DNA from: Variovorax sp. 679 | Lineage (GTDB): Bacteria; Pseudomonadota; Gammaproteobacteria; Burkholderiales; Burkholderiaceae_C | NCBI RefSeq assembly: GCF_003952185.1 | Contig: NZ_RXFS01000001.1 | Coordinates: 1-64,000 of the forward strand | DNA: 64,000 nt | Direction of reading: 5' to 3' | Part shown: positions 34,484-43,812 of the stretch, one piece after another | Position numbering within the stretch: the stretch's first letter is position 1 | Layout of the letters: each line of letters starts with the position of its first letter | Position numbers and translations under genes: made by a program | The notes under the pieces: model-generated | Told to the model about the DNA's origin: nothing | What the model saw: only the letters and a program-made list of their open reading frames with translations | Database searches by the model: none

Positions 34484-34840
34484 ATGAAAACTATCGTTTA
34501 CGGAATCCCGAACTGCGACACCGTCAAGCGCGCCCGCGCCTGGCTCGACGAACACGGCGTGGACTACAGCTTCCACGACTTCAAGAAACAGGGCGTTCCC
34601 GAGGCCGACCTCGACCAGTGGCTGAAGACGCCCGGCTGGGAGGCCCTGGTCAACCGAAAGGGCACCACCTGGCGCAAGCTGGACGAAGCTACCCGCGAGG
34701 GCGTGGTCGACGCAGCCTCGGCCCGCGCCGTGCTGCTGGCCAACCCCAGCCTGATCAAGCGGCCGGTGGTCAACTGGGGCCCGAAAAAGCCCGTTACGAC
34801 GGGATTCGACGCCGAAGCCTGGGCTGTCAACGCCGTGTAA
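34484..34840 (+). CDS. yffB: ArsC/Spx-family protein YffB, restored across attR
   Basis: This 118-residue thioredoxin-fold protein has MKTIVYGIPNCDTVKRARAW with Cys11, then VDYSFHDFKKQG, and RPVVNWG at the C-terminus. It belongs to the arsenate-reductase-like YffB/MgsR group; true arsenate reductase activity is not shown for most members. Codons 1-10 and the first bases of codon 11 are element DNA; from Cys11 on it is host. The upstream region and start are thus new. No good ribosome binding site is seen before this ATG. Confidence 0.9.
   Translation: MKTIVYGIPNCDTVKRARAWLDEHGVDYSFHDFKKQGVPEADLDQWLKTPGWEALVNRKGTTWRKLDEATREGVVDAASARAVLLANPSLIKRPVVNWGPKKPVTTGFDAEAWAVNAV
34508..34515. other. 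attR core (CCGAACTG)
   Basis: CCGAACTG is repeated here exactly as at 21003-21010. Left is element sequence encoding MKTIVYGIP; right is host sequence for CDTVKRARAW. The next base differs (C here, G at attL), which fixes one edge of the exchange zone. Confidence 0.72.
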
Positions 34841-34899
34841 ATCCCGGAACCCGGCCCGCCGCCCCGGCGTCGAAACCCGATCCGCAGGAGAGATACACC

Positions 34900-35514
34900 A
34901 TGAACAATCGCACTTTTCGCACTCTCGCCGGCATTTCCGTGGCCGGCGTGCTGGCTGCGGGCACCGGCTTCGCGCAGGCCCAGCAGAACCAGGTGGTCCA
35001 GGCCCGGGTGATCTCCGCCACCCCGATCCGCGAAACGACCGGCAGCGACGTGAACTACAACGTCACGTACGAGTACAACGGGCGCCAGTACACCACCCGC
35101 ATGAACACCCGGCCCGGCGCGACCATTCCGATCCAGGCCAGCGGCTACGGCGTGACGACCTCGCCGGTGGCGCCGCAGTCGCAGTTGCAGGCCTACCCGG
35201 TCGAGGCCAACAACGGCGGCTACGCCCCGCAATCCGGCGGTTCGCCGTGGGACAACGTGGTGCCTGAGCCGGGCGTCGTCGTCTCCAGCGCTCCGGCGCC
35301 GGTCTACCAGCCGGCACCCGTGTACAGCGCCCCCGTGTACACCGCGCCCGTCTACGTGGAGCCGGCCTACACGTACCCCTATGCCTATCCCTACGTCTAC
35401 CCGCCTGTCGGCATCTCGCTGAACCTCGGCTATTCGCGCGGCTGGGGCGGCGGCTATTACCGCGGCTACGGCTATCGCGGCTGGGGTGGCTACCGCGGCG
35501 GCTGGCACCGCTGA
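34900..35514 (+). CDS. Secreted Pro/Tyr/Gly-rich protein
   Basis: This 204-residue protein has a signal peptide (TLAGISVAGVLAAGTGFAQA), a small beta-rich domain (VVQARVISATPIRETTG, NVTYEYNGRQYTTRM) resembling the segment found in many glycine-zipper outer-membrane lipoproteins, repeated PVYxAPVY units, and a GYxxGWGG-rich end. It is likely an envelope or matrix protein. GGAG lies before the ATG. Function unknown. Confidence 0.7.
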   Translation: MNNRTFRTLAGISVAGVLAAGTGFAQAQQNQVVQARVISATPIRETTGSDVNYNVTYEYNGRQYTTRMNTRPGATIPIQASGYGVTTSPVAPQSQLQAYPVEANNGGYAPQSGGSPWDNVVPEPGVVVSSAPAPVYQPAPVYSAPVYTAPVYVEPAYTYPYAYPYVYPPVGISLNLGYSRGWGGGYYRGYGYRGWGGYRGGWHR

Positions 35515-35639
35515 GGCACGGGCTGGCGGCCCGCAGCGCCCGAGCCCCTAAAATCGAGGACTTTTCCAACCCTTGACGGGTGCGCCGCTGGTGCGGTGCG
35601 TCCTCGATTCGCCGGCCGCCCAGGCGCCGGCGCCACCCA

Positions 35640-37335
<1,696 letters not shown>

Positions 37336-37363
37336 TAGCGACGACCCCGGTCTCCAATGAAAA

Positions 37364-37386
37364 CGGGCCCCTCGGGGCCCGTTTTT
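37364..37386 (+). terminator. argG terminator
   Basis: A perfect stem CGGGCCCC/GGGGCCCG (37364-37371 and 37374-37381) has two loop bases and a TTTTT tail. Confidence 0.9.
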
Positions 37387-37416
37387 CTTGAGTGCGCTAC
37401 TGCCGACAGAGTCGGG

Positions 37417-38253
37417 TCAGTCTCCGCCGCCTCCACCGCAGCCACCGCCACATCCACCACCGCCGTCGGATGAGCCCCCGTCGCCCGATCCACCACCGTC
37501 GCCGCTGCTCGACGACTCGCTGCCGCCGAACCCGCTGGCATCGCCAGCGCTGCCACCATCGGACGAAGAGTCGCTGAAGCTGGTGCCGCAATGTGAGTCG
37601 GAGCCGATGTGGCGCTCGACCGCCCGGCAATCGGGCACGTAGTGGAAGCCTCCGGCGATCGCGAACTTGATGTCCAGCGCAAACAGCAGCGGCAGGCGCG
37701 CCGGCTTGCGCGGATCGATGCTCTCCTCCTTGCAGGCCCAGTACCAGGTGCGGCGCAGGCCGTCGTTGCGCCGTGCGTCCCTGCCCAGCACCTCGGCCGG
37801 GCTGTGGTGCAGCATGCCGCCGAAGGCCGCCTTGCACCAGTTCTGGTAGCCCTGCGTGTGCAGGATGAACTCGTGCCAGGCCGTATCGACCACCTTCGAG
37901 GGCATGGCCACGAACTTGCGGTCGCTGCGCAGGTGCGCCATGAAAAACTGCCGCAGGCCGCGCAACACCAGTTCGGCGTCGCGCCGGCTGAGTTGCGGGT
38001 GCGCCTCGCACAGCTTGCCGATGAGAAAAGGCGGCAGCCGTGCCTCGCGGATGAACTGGCGCCGCAGGCTGGTCTCGAGGAACTTGAGCACCGCCGAGAA
38101 GAGCAGTGCAAACACGATCACCGCCACCACCGAGCCCCAGCGGCGCGTGCCCAGGAACAACGCGAGCAACGCAACGAGCGGCACCGCCCGGCGGGCCCAC
38201 ACCAGCGCGCCGATGCGGCGGCGGTAGTTCAGTTGCAGGAAGTCGAGATCCAT
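37417..38253 (-). CDS. Membrane protein with Gly/Ser/Cys-rich tail
   Basis: This 278-residue protein has two membrane helices (about 20-36 and 40-58) and a cytoplasmic domain with PSKVVDTAWHEFILHTQGY, typical of glycine-rich-domain (GRDP-like) proteins. A tail of about 75 residues is almost only Gly, Ser, Asp and a few Cys, ending CGGGCGGGGGD. The VDxxWHxFxLHT motif is the recognisable core. Function unknown. It converges with argG. Confidence 0.65.
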   Translation of the reverse strand: MDLDFLQLNYRRRIGALVWARRAVPLVALLALFLGTRRWGSVVAVIVFALLFSAVLKFLETSLRRQFIREARLPPFLIGKLCEAHPQLSRRDAELVLRGLRQFFMAHLRSDRKFVAMPSKVVDTAWHEFILHTQGYQNWCKAAFGGMLHHSPAEVLGRDARRNDGLRRTWYWACKEESIDPRKPARLPLLFALDIKFAIAGGFHYVPDCRAVERHIGSDSHCGTSFSDSSSDGGSAGDASGFGGSESSSSGDGGGSGDGGSSDGGGGCGGGCGGGGGD

Positions 38254-38269
38254 GCCGCCGAACGGTCCG

Positions 38270-39322
38270 TCAGACTACCACCGGCTCAGGCTCCAGCCGG
38301 ATGCCGAAGCGCTCGTACACGCTGGTCTGGATGGCCTTGGCCAGGGTCATCACCTCGCCGCCGGTCACCGGGTTCTCGCGGCCGCCGCGGTTGACCAGCA
38401 CCAGCGCCTGCCGCTCGTAGACGCCGGCGTTGCCCACCGACTTGCCCTTCCAGCCGCAGGCATCGATGAGCCAGCCGGCCGCCAGCTTGATGCTGCCGTC
38501 GTCCATCGGGTAGTGAACGATCTTGGGGTCGCGCGCGATGATGTCGGCGCACTGCTCGGGCGTGACGGTCGGGTTCTTGAAGAAGCTGCCGGCATTGCCC
38601 AGCACCCGCCAGTCGGGCAGCTTGGCGCGGCGGATGGCGCAGATCCAGTCGAAGATGTCCTGCGCGCTCGGCGTGAAGTTGCCGGTCTCCTCCATCTTGC
38701 GTTCGAGATCGAGGTAGCCGACCACAGCCTTCCAGGGCTTGGGCAGGCGAAAGCGCACCCGGGTGATCACAGCCTTGCCCGCCAGGCCGAAATCGTTCGG
38801 GCCGCTGCGCACGTGCTTGAAGACCGAGTCGCGATAGCCGAAGGCGCACTGAGCTGCATCGAGGGTGAAGCTGCGGCCGGTTTCGAGATCGAAGGCGTCG
38901 AGCGAATCGAAGCGGTCCTGCAGTTCGACACCGTAGGCGCCAATGTTCTGCACAGGCGAGCCGCCCACCGTGCCCGGGATGAGCGCCAGGTTTTCCAGCC
39001 CCGGATAGCCGTTGCGCACCATCCACTCGACGGCGTCGTGCCAGGTTTCGCCCGCGCCGGCCTCCACGATCCAGGCACGCGGCGTTTCTTCGAGCAGCCG
39101 GAGGCCCTTGATCTCGACCTTCAGCACCAGCGACTTGACGTCGCCCGTCAGCACGATGTTGCTGCCGCCGCCCAGCACGAAACGGGGCGCGTCGCGCCAT
39201 GCCGGATCGGCATGCAGCGCGGCCAGATCGGCCTCGCCGGCAATGCGCGCCAGATGCTGCGCACGCGCGACGATGCCGAAGCTGTTGTAGGGCTGCAGCG
39301 GGACGTTGGACTCCACGATCAT
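38270..39322 (-). CDS. murB: UDP-N-acetylenolpyruvoylglucosamine reductase
   Basis: This 350-residue FAD enzyme makes UDP-N-acetylmuramate. The start [12 protein letters not shown] and FAD loop LGGGSNIVL (about 50-58) are followed by the catalytic [10 protein letters not shown] (Ser proton donor) and [13 protein letters not shown] near the C-terminus. The length fits type I MurB. It is convergent with yajQ's upstream region and divergent from it, with about 47 bases between starts. Confidence 0.97.
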   Translation of the reverse strand: MIVESNVPLQPYNSFGIVARAQHLARIAGEADLAALHADPAWRDAPRFVLGGGSNIVLTGDVKSLVLKVEIKGLRLLEETPRAWIVEAGAGETWHDAVEWMVRNGYPGLENLALIPGTVGGSPVQNIGAYGVELQDRFDSLDAFDLETGRSFTLDAAQCAFGYRDSVFKHVRSGPNDFGLAGKAVITRVRFRLPKPWKAVVGYLDLERKMEETGNFTPSAQDIFDWICAIRRAKLPDWRVLGNAGSFFKNPTVTPEQCADIIARDPKIVHYPMDDGSIKLAAGWLIDACGWKGKSVGNAGVYERQALVLVNRGGRENPVTGGEVMTLAKAIQTSVYERFGIRLEPEPVVV

Positions 39323-39369
39323 GGGAGAATTGTCGCATCTGCACCCGTGAAGAATTCAGGAGAGAGTCC

Positions 39370-39855
39370 ATGCCGTCCTTCGATACCGTCTGCGAACCCA
39401 ACCTTCCCGAGGTGAAGAACGCAGTCGAGAACACCGCCAAGGAAATCGCAACGCGCTTCGATTTCAAGGGCACGGCCGCCGCCGTCGAGCTCAAGGACAA
39501 GGAAATCACGATGATCGGCGACGCCGAGTTCCAGCTCGTCCAGGTCGAGGACATCCTGCGCAGCAAGCTCACCAAGCGAAGCGTCGACGTGCGCTTCCTC
39601 GACAAGGGCGACGTCCAGAAGATGGGCGGCGACAAGGTCAAGCAGGTCATCAAGGTCAAGAGCGGCATCGAAAGCGATCAGGCCAAGAAGATCACCCGCA
39701 TCGTCAAGGACAGCAAGCTCAAGGTGCAGGCCGCGATCCAGGGCGACGCGGTGCGCATCACCGGCGCCAAGCGCGACGACCTGCAGGCGGCCATGGCACT
39801 GATCAAGAAGGACGTGCCGGACATGCCGCTCACCTTCAACAACTTCAGGGATTGA
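39370..39855 (+). CDS. yajQ: YajQ-family nucleotide-binding protein
   Basis: This 161-residue protein matches YajQ/DUF520 ([45 protein letters not shown]). Members bind cyclic di-GMP and affect gene expression; the specific role here is unknown. GGAGAGAGTCC precedes the ATG. An identical-type repeat lies just after it. Confidence 0.95.
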   Translation: MPSFDTVCEPNLPEVKNAVENTAKEIATRFDFKGTAAAVELKDKEITMIGDAEFQLVQVEDILRSKLTKRSVDVRFLDKGDVQKMGGDKVKQVIKVKSGIESDQAKKITRIVKDSKLKVQAAIQGDAVRITGAKRDDLQAAMALIKKDVPDMPLTFNNFRD

Positions 39856-39861
39856 CGCACA

Positions 39862-39911
39862 CCCCCAGGCTTGCCCACTTCGTGTGGCCGCCACCCCCCT
39901 CGCCGGGGGCA
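39862..39911 (+). repeat. Intergenic repeat, copy 1
   Basis: CCCCCAGGCTTGCCCACTTC begins a block that ends CCGCCACCCCCCTCGCCGGG; a closely related block occurs at 40649. Such blocks are a familiar intergenic repeat type in Comamonadaceae. Confidence 0.6.
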
Positions 39912-39996
39912 ATACCGGCGGCCCGGCGGAGCCGGTTCCGCGGTATTCCTGGTCTATTCACGCCGAACAACCGGCACTTGGAGTAGCAAGCCTCGT

Positions 39997-40641
39997 ATGA
40001 AAAAACTCGTCGTCGCAGCGCAGCTCTTCATTGCCGCTGCCGTGGCGCACGCAGCCGGTTCGGTCACCCTGACCGGCAGCATCGGCAGCCGCGCGATCCT
40101 GATCGTGAATGGCAATCCGCCCAAGACAGTGGCGGTCGGCGAGAGCTACCAGGGCGTGAAGCTGGTGTCGCTGCAGGCCGACCAGGCGGTGGTCGAGCTC
40201 GAGGGCAAGCGCGTCAGCCTGCGCATGGACACGCCGGTCAGCATCGGCGGCGGGGGTGGTGGCGGAGGCGGCGGCAGCCGCGTGGTGCTGTCCGCCGACA
40301 GCCGCGGCCACTTCATGACGCAGGGCGCCATCAACGGCCGGCCGGTCACCTTCATGCTCGACACGGGCGCGACGGCCGTCGCGCTCTCGGCCGACGATGC
40401 ACAGCGCATCGGCCTGGACTACAGCAAGGGCCAGCGCGTCATGATGAACACGGCCAACGGCACGACCACCGGCTACCGGCTGCGCCTGCAGTCGGTGCGC
40501 GTGGGCGACGTGGAGGTGTATGACATCGACGCCATCGTCTCGCCGCAGGGCATGCCCTACGTACTGCTGGGCAACAGCTTCATCAACCGCTTCTCGATGC
40601 GTCGCGACGCGGACCAGATGGTCCTCGAGAAGCGGTACTAG
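39997..40641 (+). CDS. Retropepsin-like aspartic protease, exported
   Basis: This 214-residue protein has a signal peptide, a small beta domain with a YQGVKLVSL motif, a polyglycine linker (about 84-93) and a retroviral-type aspartyl protease domain with Asp122-Thr-Gly (MLDTGATAVALS). The family is the clan-AA TIGR02281-like group in Proteobacteria, single-domain and probably dimeric. The substrate is unknown. It is flanked on both sides by the same intergenic repeat. Confidence 0.85.
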   Translation: MKKLVVAAQLFIAAAVAHAAGSVTLTGSIGSRAILIVNGNPPKTVAVGESYQGVKLVSLQADQAVVELEGKRVSLRMDTPVSIGGGGGGGGGGSRVVLSADSRGHFMTQGAINGRPVTFMLDTGATAVALSADDAQRIGLDYSKGQRVMMNTANGTTTGYRLRLQSVRVGDVEVYDIDAIVSPQGMPYVLLGNSFINRFSMRRDADQMVLEKRY

Positions 40642-40648
40642 TTGCTCG

Positions 40649-40700
40649 CCCCCAGGCTGCGCGCACTGCGTGCGCTTCGCCAACCCCCTACCGGGGGCGG
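40649..40700 (+). repeat. Intergenic repeat, copy 2
   Basis: This block begins CCCCCAGGCTGCGCGCACTG and ends CCCCTACCGGGGGCGG, a variant of the block at 39862. The two copies bracket the protease gene in the same orientation. Confidence 0.6.
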
Positions 40701-40758
40701 GCCGGCCGCTTCGGGCGGCCGTGCGCGGCGGCCCTCGCGAACAGACTTCCCCTGCCGC

Positions 40759-41112
40759 TCAGGCCTGCGCGGCCGTGACGACGATCTCGATCTTGTAGGC
40801 CGCGTTGGCCATCTTGGCCTGCACGGTGGCGCGCGGCGGCGTGTTGCCGGCCGGAATCCATGCGTCCCACACCTCGTTCATCGCGGTGATGTCGTTGATG
40901 TCGGCCAGGAAGATCTGCGTCATGAGAATGCGCGACTTGTCGCTGCCGGCCTCGGCCAGCAGGCGGTCGACCATGCCGAGCACCTGCGTGGTCTGGCCGC
41001 GGATGTCCTGGGTGGTGTCGTCGGGCACCTGGCCTGCGAGGTAGATGGTGCCGTTGTGCACGGCCGTCTCCGAGAGACGCGGGCCGACGTGATAGCGGGT
41101 GATGGAAGCCAT
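40759..41112 (-). CDS. RidA-family protein
   Basis: This 117-residue protein belongs to the YjgF/YER057c/UK114 (RidA) family: HNGTIYLAGQVPDDTTQD, MTQIFLADINDITAMNEVW and PPRATVQAKM, whose Arg is the conserved imine-deaminase residue. It is probably an enamine/imine deaminase or a regulatory relative. Next to plsY by orientation (17 bases apart). Confidence 0.9.
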   Translation of the reverse strand: MASITRYHVGPRLSETAVHNGTIYLAGQVPDDTTQDIRGQTTQVLGMVDRLLAEAGSDKSRILMTQIFLADINDITAMNEVWDAWIPAGNTPPRATVQAKMANAAYKIEIVVTAAQA

Positions 41113-41128
41113 GGAGAGTGTTCTTTCT

Positions 41129-41767
41129 TCAGGTTGATTTCTTCTTGGAGCCGAGCTTCGACTCCGTGCCGGCCGCGAGCCGGCGGATGTTTTCGCGGTG
41201 CCGCCAGATCAGGAGCAGGCTCATCGCAATGATCGCGACCAGCGCCGTGCGGTCGAGCGGCCATGCGATGCCGCCGCCGATCAGGTAGTAGGCCGGCGCA
41301 AAGAAGGCGGCCACCAGCGACGACAGCGACGAATAGCGGAAAAAGACGGCAATGATCAGCCAGGTGGCGCCGGTTGCCAGCCCCAGCCAGGGCGCGACGC
41401 CCACCAGCACGCCGGCAGCGGTGGCCACGCCCTTGCCGCCCTGGAAGCCGAAGAACACCGGATACAGGTGTCCGAGGAACGCCGCCAGCCCGGCCAGCGC
41501 GGCAACACCCTCCCCCAGCCCCCACTGCGCGCCGAACTGGTGAATCAGGAACACCGGCACCCAGCCCTTGAGCGCGTCGAGCAGCAGCGTCGCGAGCGCC
41601 GCGCCCTTGTTGCCCGAGCGCAGCACGTTGGTGGCGCCGGGGTTCTTGCTGCCGTAGCTGCGCGGATCGGCCATGCCGAGCGCCTTGCTGACGATGACCG
41701 CGAACGAAAGCGAGCCGATCAGGTACGACGCCACGATGGCAATGATGGAAGGCAAGGTGAAACTCAA
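41129..41767 (-). CDS. plsY: Glycerol-3-phosphate acyltransferase PlsY
   Basis: This 212-residue inner-membrane enzyme acylates glycerol-3-phosphate with acyl-phosphate. It has five or more helices and the family motifs YLIGSLSFAVIVSK, GSKNPGATNVLRSGNK, and HLYPVFFGFQGGKGVAT. The start is a TTG at 41767 with GGAG eight bases upstream. Confidence 0.95.
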   Translation of the reverse strand: MSFTLPSIIAIVASYLIGSLSFAVIVSKALGMADPRSYGSKNPGATNVLRSGNKGAALATLLLDALKGWVPVFLIHQFGAQWGLGEGVAALAGLAAFLGHLYPVFFGFQGGKGVATAAGVLVGVAPWLGLATGATWLIIAVFFRYSSLSSLVAAFFAPAYYLIGGGIAWPLDRTALVAIIAMSLLLIWRHRENIRRLAAGTESKLGSKKKST

Positions 41768-41864
41768 GACGGCACTCCGCGAGGGATGGTTGTTTTTCTA
41801 TCCGGCGACGACCGCCAGAGGCAGCGGTTGAATTCAGAGGACGGTGGCGTCGCCATGGCGCCGG

Positions 41865-42359
41865 CTATTCTGCCAGCGCGCATTGCACGGGCTTCGCGCC
41901 CAGCAGGGCCACGCACACCTGCGGATCGATGCCGATCAGGTAGCCGCGCCGCCCGCCGTTGAGCACGATGCGCGGCAGCTCGAGCACGGTCGCCTCCACA
42001 TACACCGGCATCTCGCGCCGCGTGCCGAAGGGCGAGGTGCCGCCCACCATGTAGCCACTGTGCCGCTGCGCCACCTCGGGCTTGCAGGGCTCGACCGATT
42101 TCGCGCCGATCTGGCGCGCGAGGTTCTTGGTCGACACCGTGCGGTTGCCGTGCATCAGCACGATCAGCGGCTTGGCGTCCTGGTCCTGCATCACCAGCGT
42201 CTTGATGACGGTGAACGGGTCCAGCCCCAGCATCTCGGCGCCGCGCTGCGCGCCGCCATGCTCGACGTACTCGTAGGGGTGCTCGGTAAAGGCGATCTTG
42301 TGCGCGCGCAGCAACTGCGTAGCGGGTGTCTCGGAGGTGTGGGTGCTCTTCTTGGCCAT
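41865..42359 (-). CDS. ybaK: Cys-tRNA(Pro)/Cys-tRNA(Cys) deacylase YbaK
   Basis: This 164-residue trans-editing protein hydrolyses Cys-tRNA(Pro). Family motifs include PATQLLRAHKIAFTEHPYEY, VIKTLVMQ, and GYMVGGTSPFGTRREMPVYV. It is divergent from the DUF2975 gene. Confidence 0.93.
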   Translation of the reverse strand: MAKKSTHTSETPATQLLRAHKIAFTEHPYEYVEHGGAQRGAEMLGLDPFTVIKTLVMQDQDAKPLIVLMHGNRTVSTKNLARQIGAKSVEPCKPEVAQRHSGYMVGGTSPFGTRREMPVYVEATVLELPRIVLNGGRRGYLIGIDPQVCVALLGAKPVQCALAE

Positions 42360-42450
42360 CTCGGTGGCAGTCCCTGGTTCAGGATTGCTTCAGGAAATTT
42401 ATTGTTTTACGATAAAAATTTGCCGTATCCCATTGAATACCGGCTCACGC

Positions 42451-43008
42451 ATGCAGCATACGCCAGCCCCGGCCGCCACGCCCTCGTTCTACCTGAAGCG
42501 CCACGCGCAGGTCGTGCAGGCGCTCGTCCTGGCCGGGGCTGCGCTGCTTGTCGCGCAGCCGGTGCTGCTGCTCACGGCCAGCGACTGGCTCGAAATCTTC
42601 GGCCTCGGCAGTTTCCTCGGCCTGCCCAACCTGCCGGCCGACGCAGCGGGCCGCTGGCGCACCGCGCTGGTCAGCCTGCTGCCGGTGGGTGGCGGCCTCT
42701 ACGCGCTGCTGCATCTCTGGCGGCTGTTCGGCGAGTACGGCCGTGGCCGCGTCTTCGGCGCCACGGCTCAAGACGCGCTGGTGCGATTCGCGTGGGCCGT
42801 GCTGCTGCTGGCGTTGCTGCTTCCGCTGGCGCGCGGACTGATGACCGTGGCGCTCAGCATCGGCAACCCGCCGGGCCAGCGCTTCCTGTCGATCAGCATC
42901 GCGTGGTTCGACTGCCTGCACATCCTCTTCGGCGCCGTGCTCGTGGCCATCGCCCGCGTCATGGTCGAGGCCCGGCGCCTGGCCGACGACAACGCCGGCT
43001 TCGTCTGA
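42451..43008 (+). CDS. DUF2975 membrane protein
   Basis: This 185-residue protein has four membrane helices (about 24-42, 63-82, 110-130, 152-172), with LFGEYGRGRVFG between helices as in DUF2975 proteins. These are usually encoded with a small Cro-type HTH regulator, present seven bases downstream. The AT-rich upstream region (around 42395-42425) is the likely promoter. Function unknown. Confidence 0.78.
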   Translation: MQHTPAPAATPSFYLKRHAQVVQALVLAGAALLVAQPVLLLTASDWLEIFGLGSFLGLPNLPADAAGRWRTALVSLLPVGGGLYALLHLWRLFGEYGRGRVFGATAQDALVRFAWAVLLLALLLPLARGLMTVALSIGNPPGQRFLSISIAWFDCLHILFGAVLVAIARVMVEARRLADDNAGFV

Positions 43009-43015
43009 TCCCGCC

Positions 43016-43237
43016 ATGCCCATCGTCGTGAACCTCGATGTGATGCTCGCCCGCCGCAAGATGCGCTCGCGCGAACTGGCGGAGCATGTCGGCATCACCG
43101 AACAGAATCTCTCGCTGCTCAAGAGCGGCAAGGTGCGCGGCGTGCGCTTCGACACGCTGGAGCGCATCTGCGAGGCGCTGCAATGCCAGCCTGGCGACCT
43201 GCTCGAGTGGCAGCCGCCACCGCCGCCAGAGGGCTGA
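43016..43237 (+). CDS. Small Cro/C1-type HTH regulator (YozG-like)
   Basis: This 73-residue protein is almost only a helix-turn-helix: MLARRKMRSRELAEHVGI, TEQNLSLLKSGKVRG, FDTLERICEALQCQPGDLLE. It is the usual partner of DUF2975 proteins. Its TGA overlaps the next ATG by one base. Confidence 0.88.
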   Translation: MPIVVNLDVMLARRKMRSRELAEHVGITEQNLSLLKSGKVRGVRFDTLERICEALQCQPGDLLEWQPPPPPEG

Positions 43238-43803
43238 TGCGCCGCCCCGCCCTGACGGCGCTCGTGCTGGCCGTGGTGGCGATGCACGCGGCGGGGCTCT
43301 GGCTGCTGGTGGTCGCTACGAAGCCGCATGGCAGCATTGCCGGCCCGCCGAAGCGCATCGCCATGGAAGTGGTGCAGGTCGTGCCTCCCGTGAAGGCCGC
43401 GCCTCCTGCGCGGCTGAAGGAAGCAGTGCCGCGAGCTCCGGCCTTGCGCCCGGCAACCAGGCGTTCGACCATCGCCACTCGCGACAACTCGATCACGGCA
43501 CCCACTGCACCGACCGCAGCCGCGGAGCCGCCGCAAACCACAAGCCTCCCGCCCCTGATCCTCAACTCGGAAAGCACCCGTCGCGCCCTGCGCGACGTGG
43601 GCCGCGAGCGCTCCTTTGCCGACCGGGCCAGCCAGGACCTCAACGGCAGCCCGCGCCCGGCCTTCGATTCGAGGTTGAGCGCAGGCGTCGCGGGGGCCGC
43701 GCACGGCGACTGCATGAAGGGCCAGTTCAAGGGCAGCAACATGGGCCTGTTGAGCCTGCCCGCGCTCGCGCTGGCAGCAGCCCAGGGCGAATGCGCCCGT
43801 TGA
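43237..43803 (+). CDS. Hypothetical exported protein
   Basis: This 188-residue protein has an N-terminal membrane helix (ALVLAVVAMHAAGLWLLVV, residues 6-24), a Pro/Ala-rich linker (TonB-like in style) and a C-terminal part with two Cys (HGDCMKGQFKGS, GECAR). It is coupled to the HTH gene by a TGATG overlap. No family recognised. Confidence 0.6.
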   Translation: MRRPALTALVLAVVAMHAAGLWLLVVATKPHGSIAGPPKRIAMEVVQVVPPVKAAPPARLKEAVPRAPALRPATRRSTIATRDNSITAPTAPTAAAEPPQTTSLPPLILNSESTRRALRDVGRERSFADRASQDLNGSPRPAFDSRLSAGVAGAAHGDCMKGQFKGSNMGLLSLPALALAAAQGECAR

Positions 43804-43812
43804 TCTACTGAC

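Larger units (their letters stand above)
21003..34515. mobile_element. 13.5 kb integrated phage-satellite-like element in yffB
   Basis: The element lies between attL (21003-21010) and attR (34508-34515). Contents from the left: a small gene, tyrosine integrase, a few small genes, a minus-strand operon of eight genes (the larger ones podovirus-ejection-protein-like), two plus-strand cargo genes, a small membrane protein, an unknown gene, an iteron-flanked AT-rich origin candidate, D5/P4-like primase-helicase, small genes, and an AlpA/Xis-like regulator near the right end. No terminase large subunit, portal, capsid, tail or lysis gene was recognised. Gene density, overlaps and loss of virion genes suggest a satellite or cryptic prophage. 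The host target gene is restored at the right junction. Confidence 0.85.
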
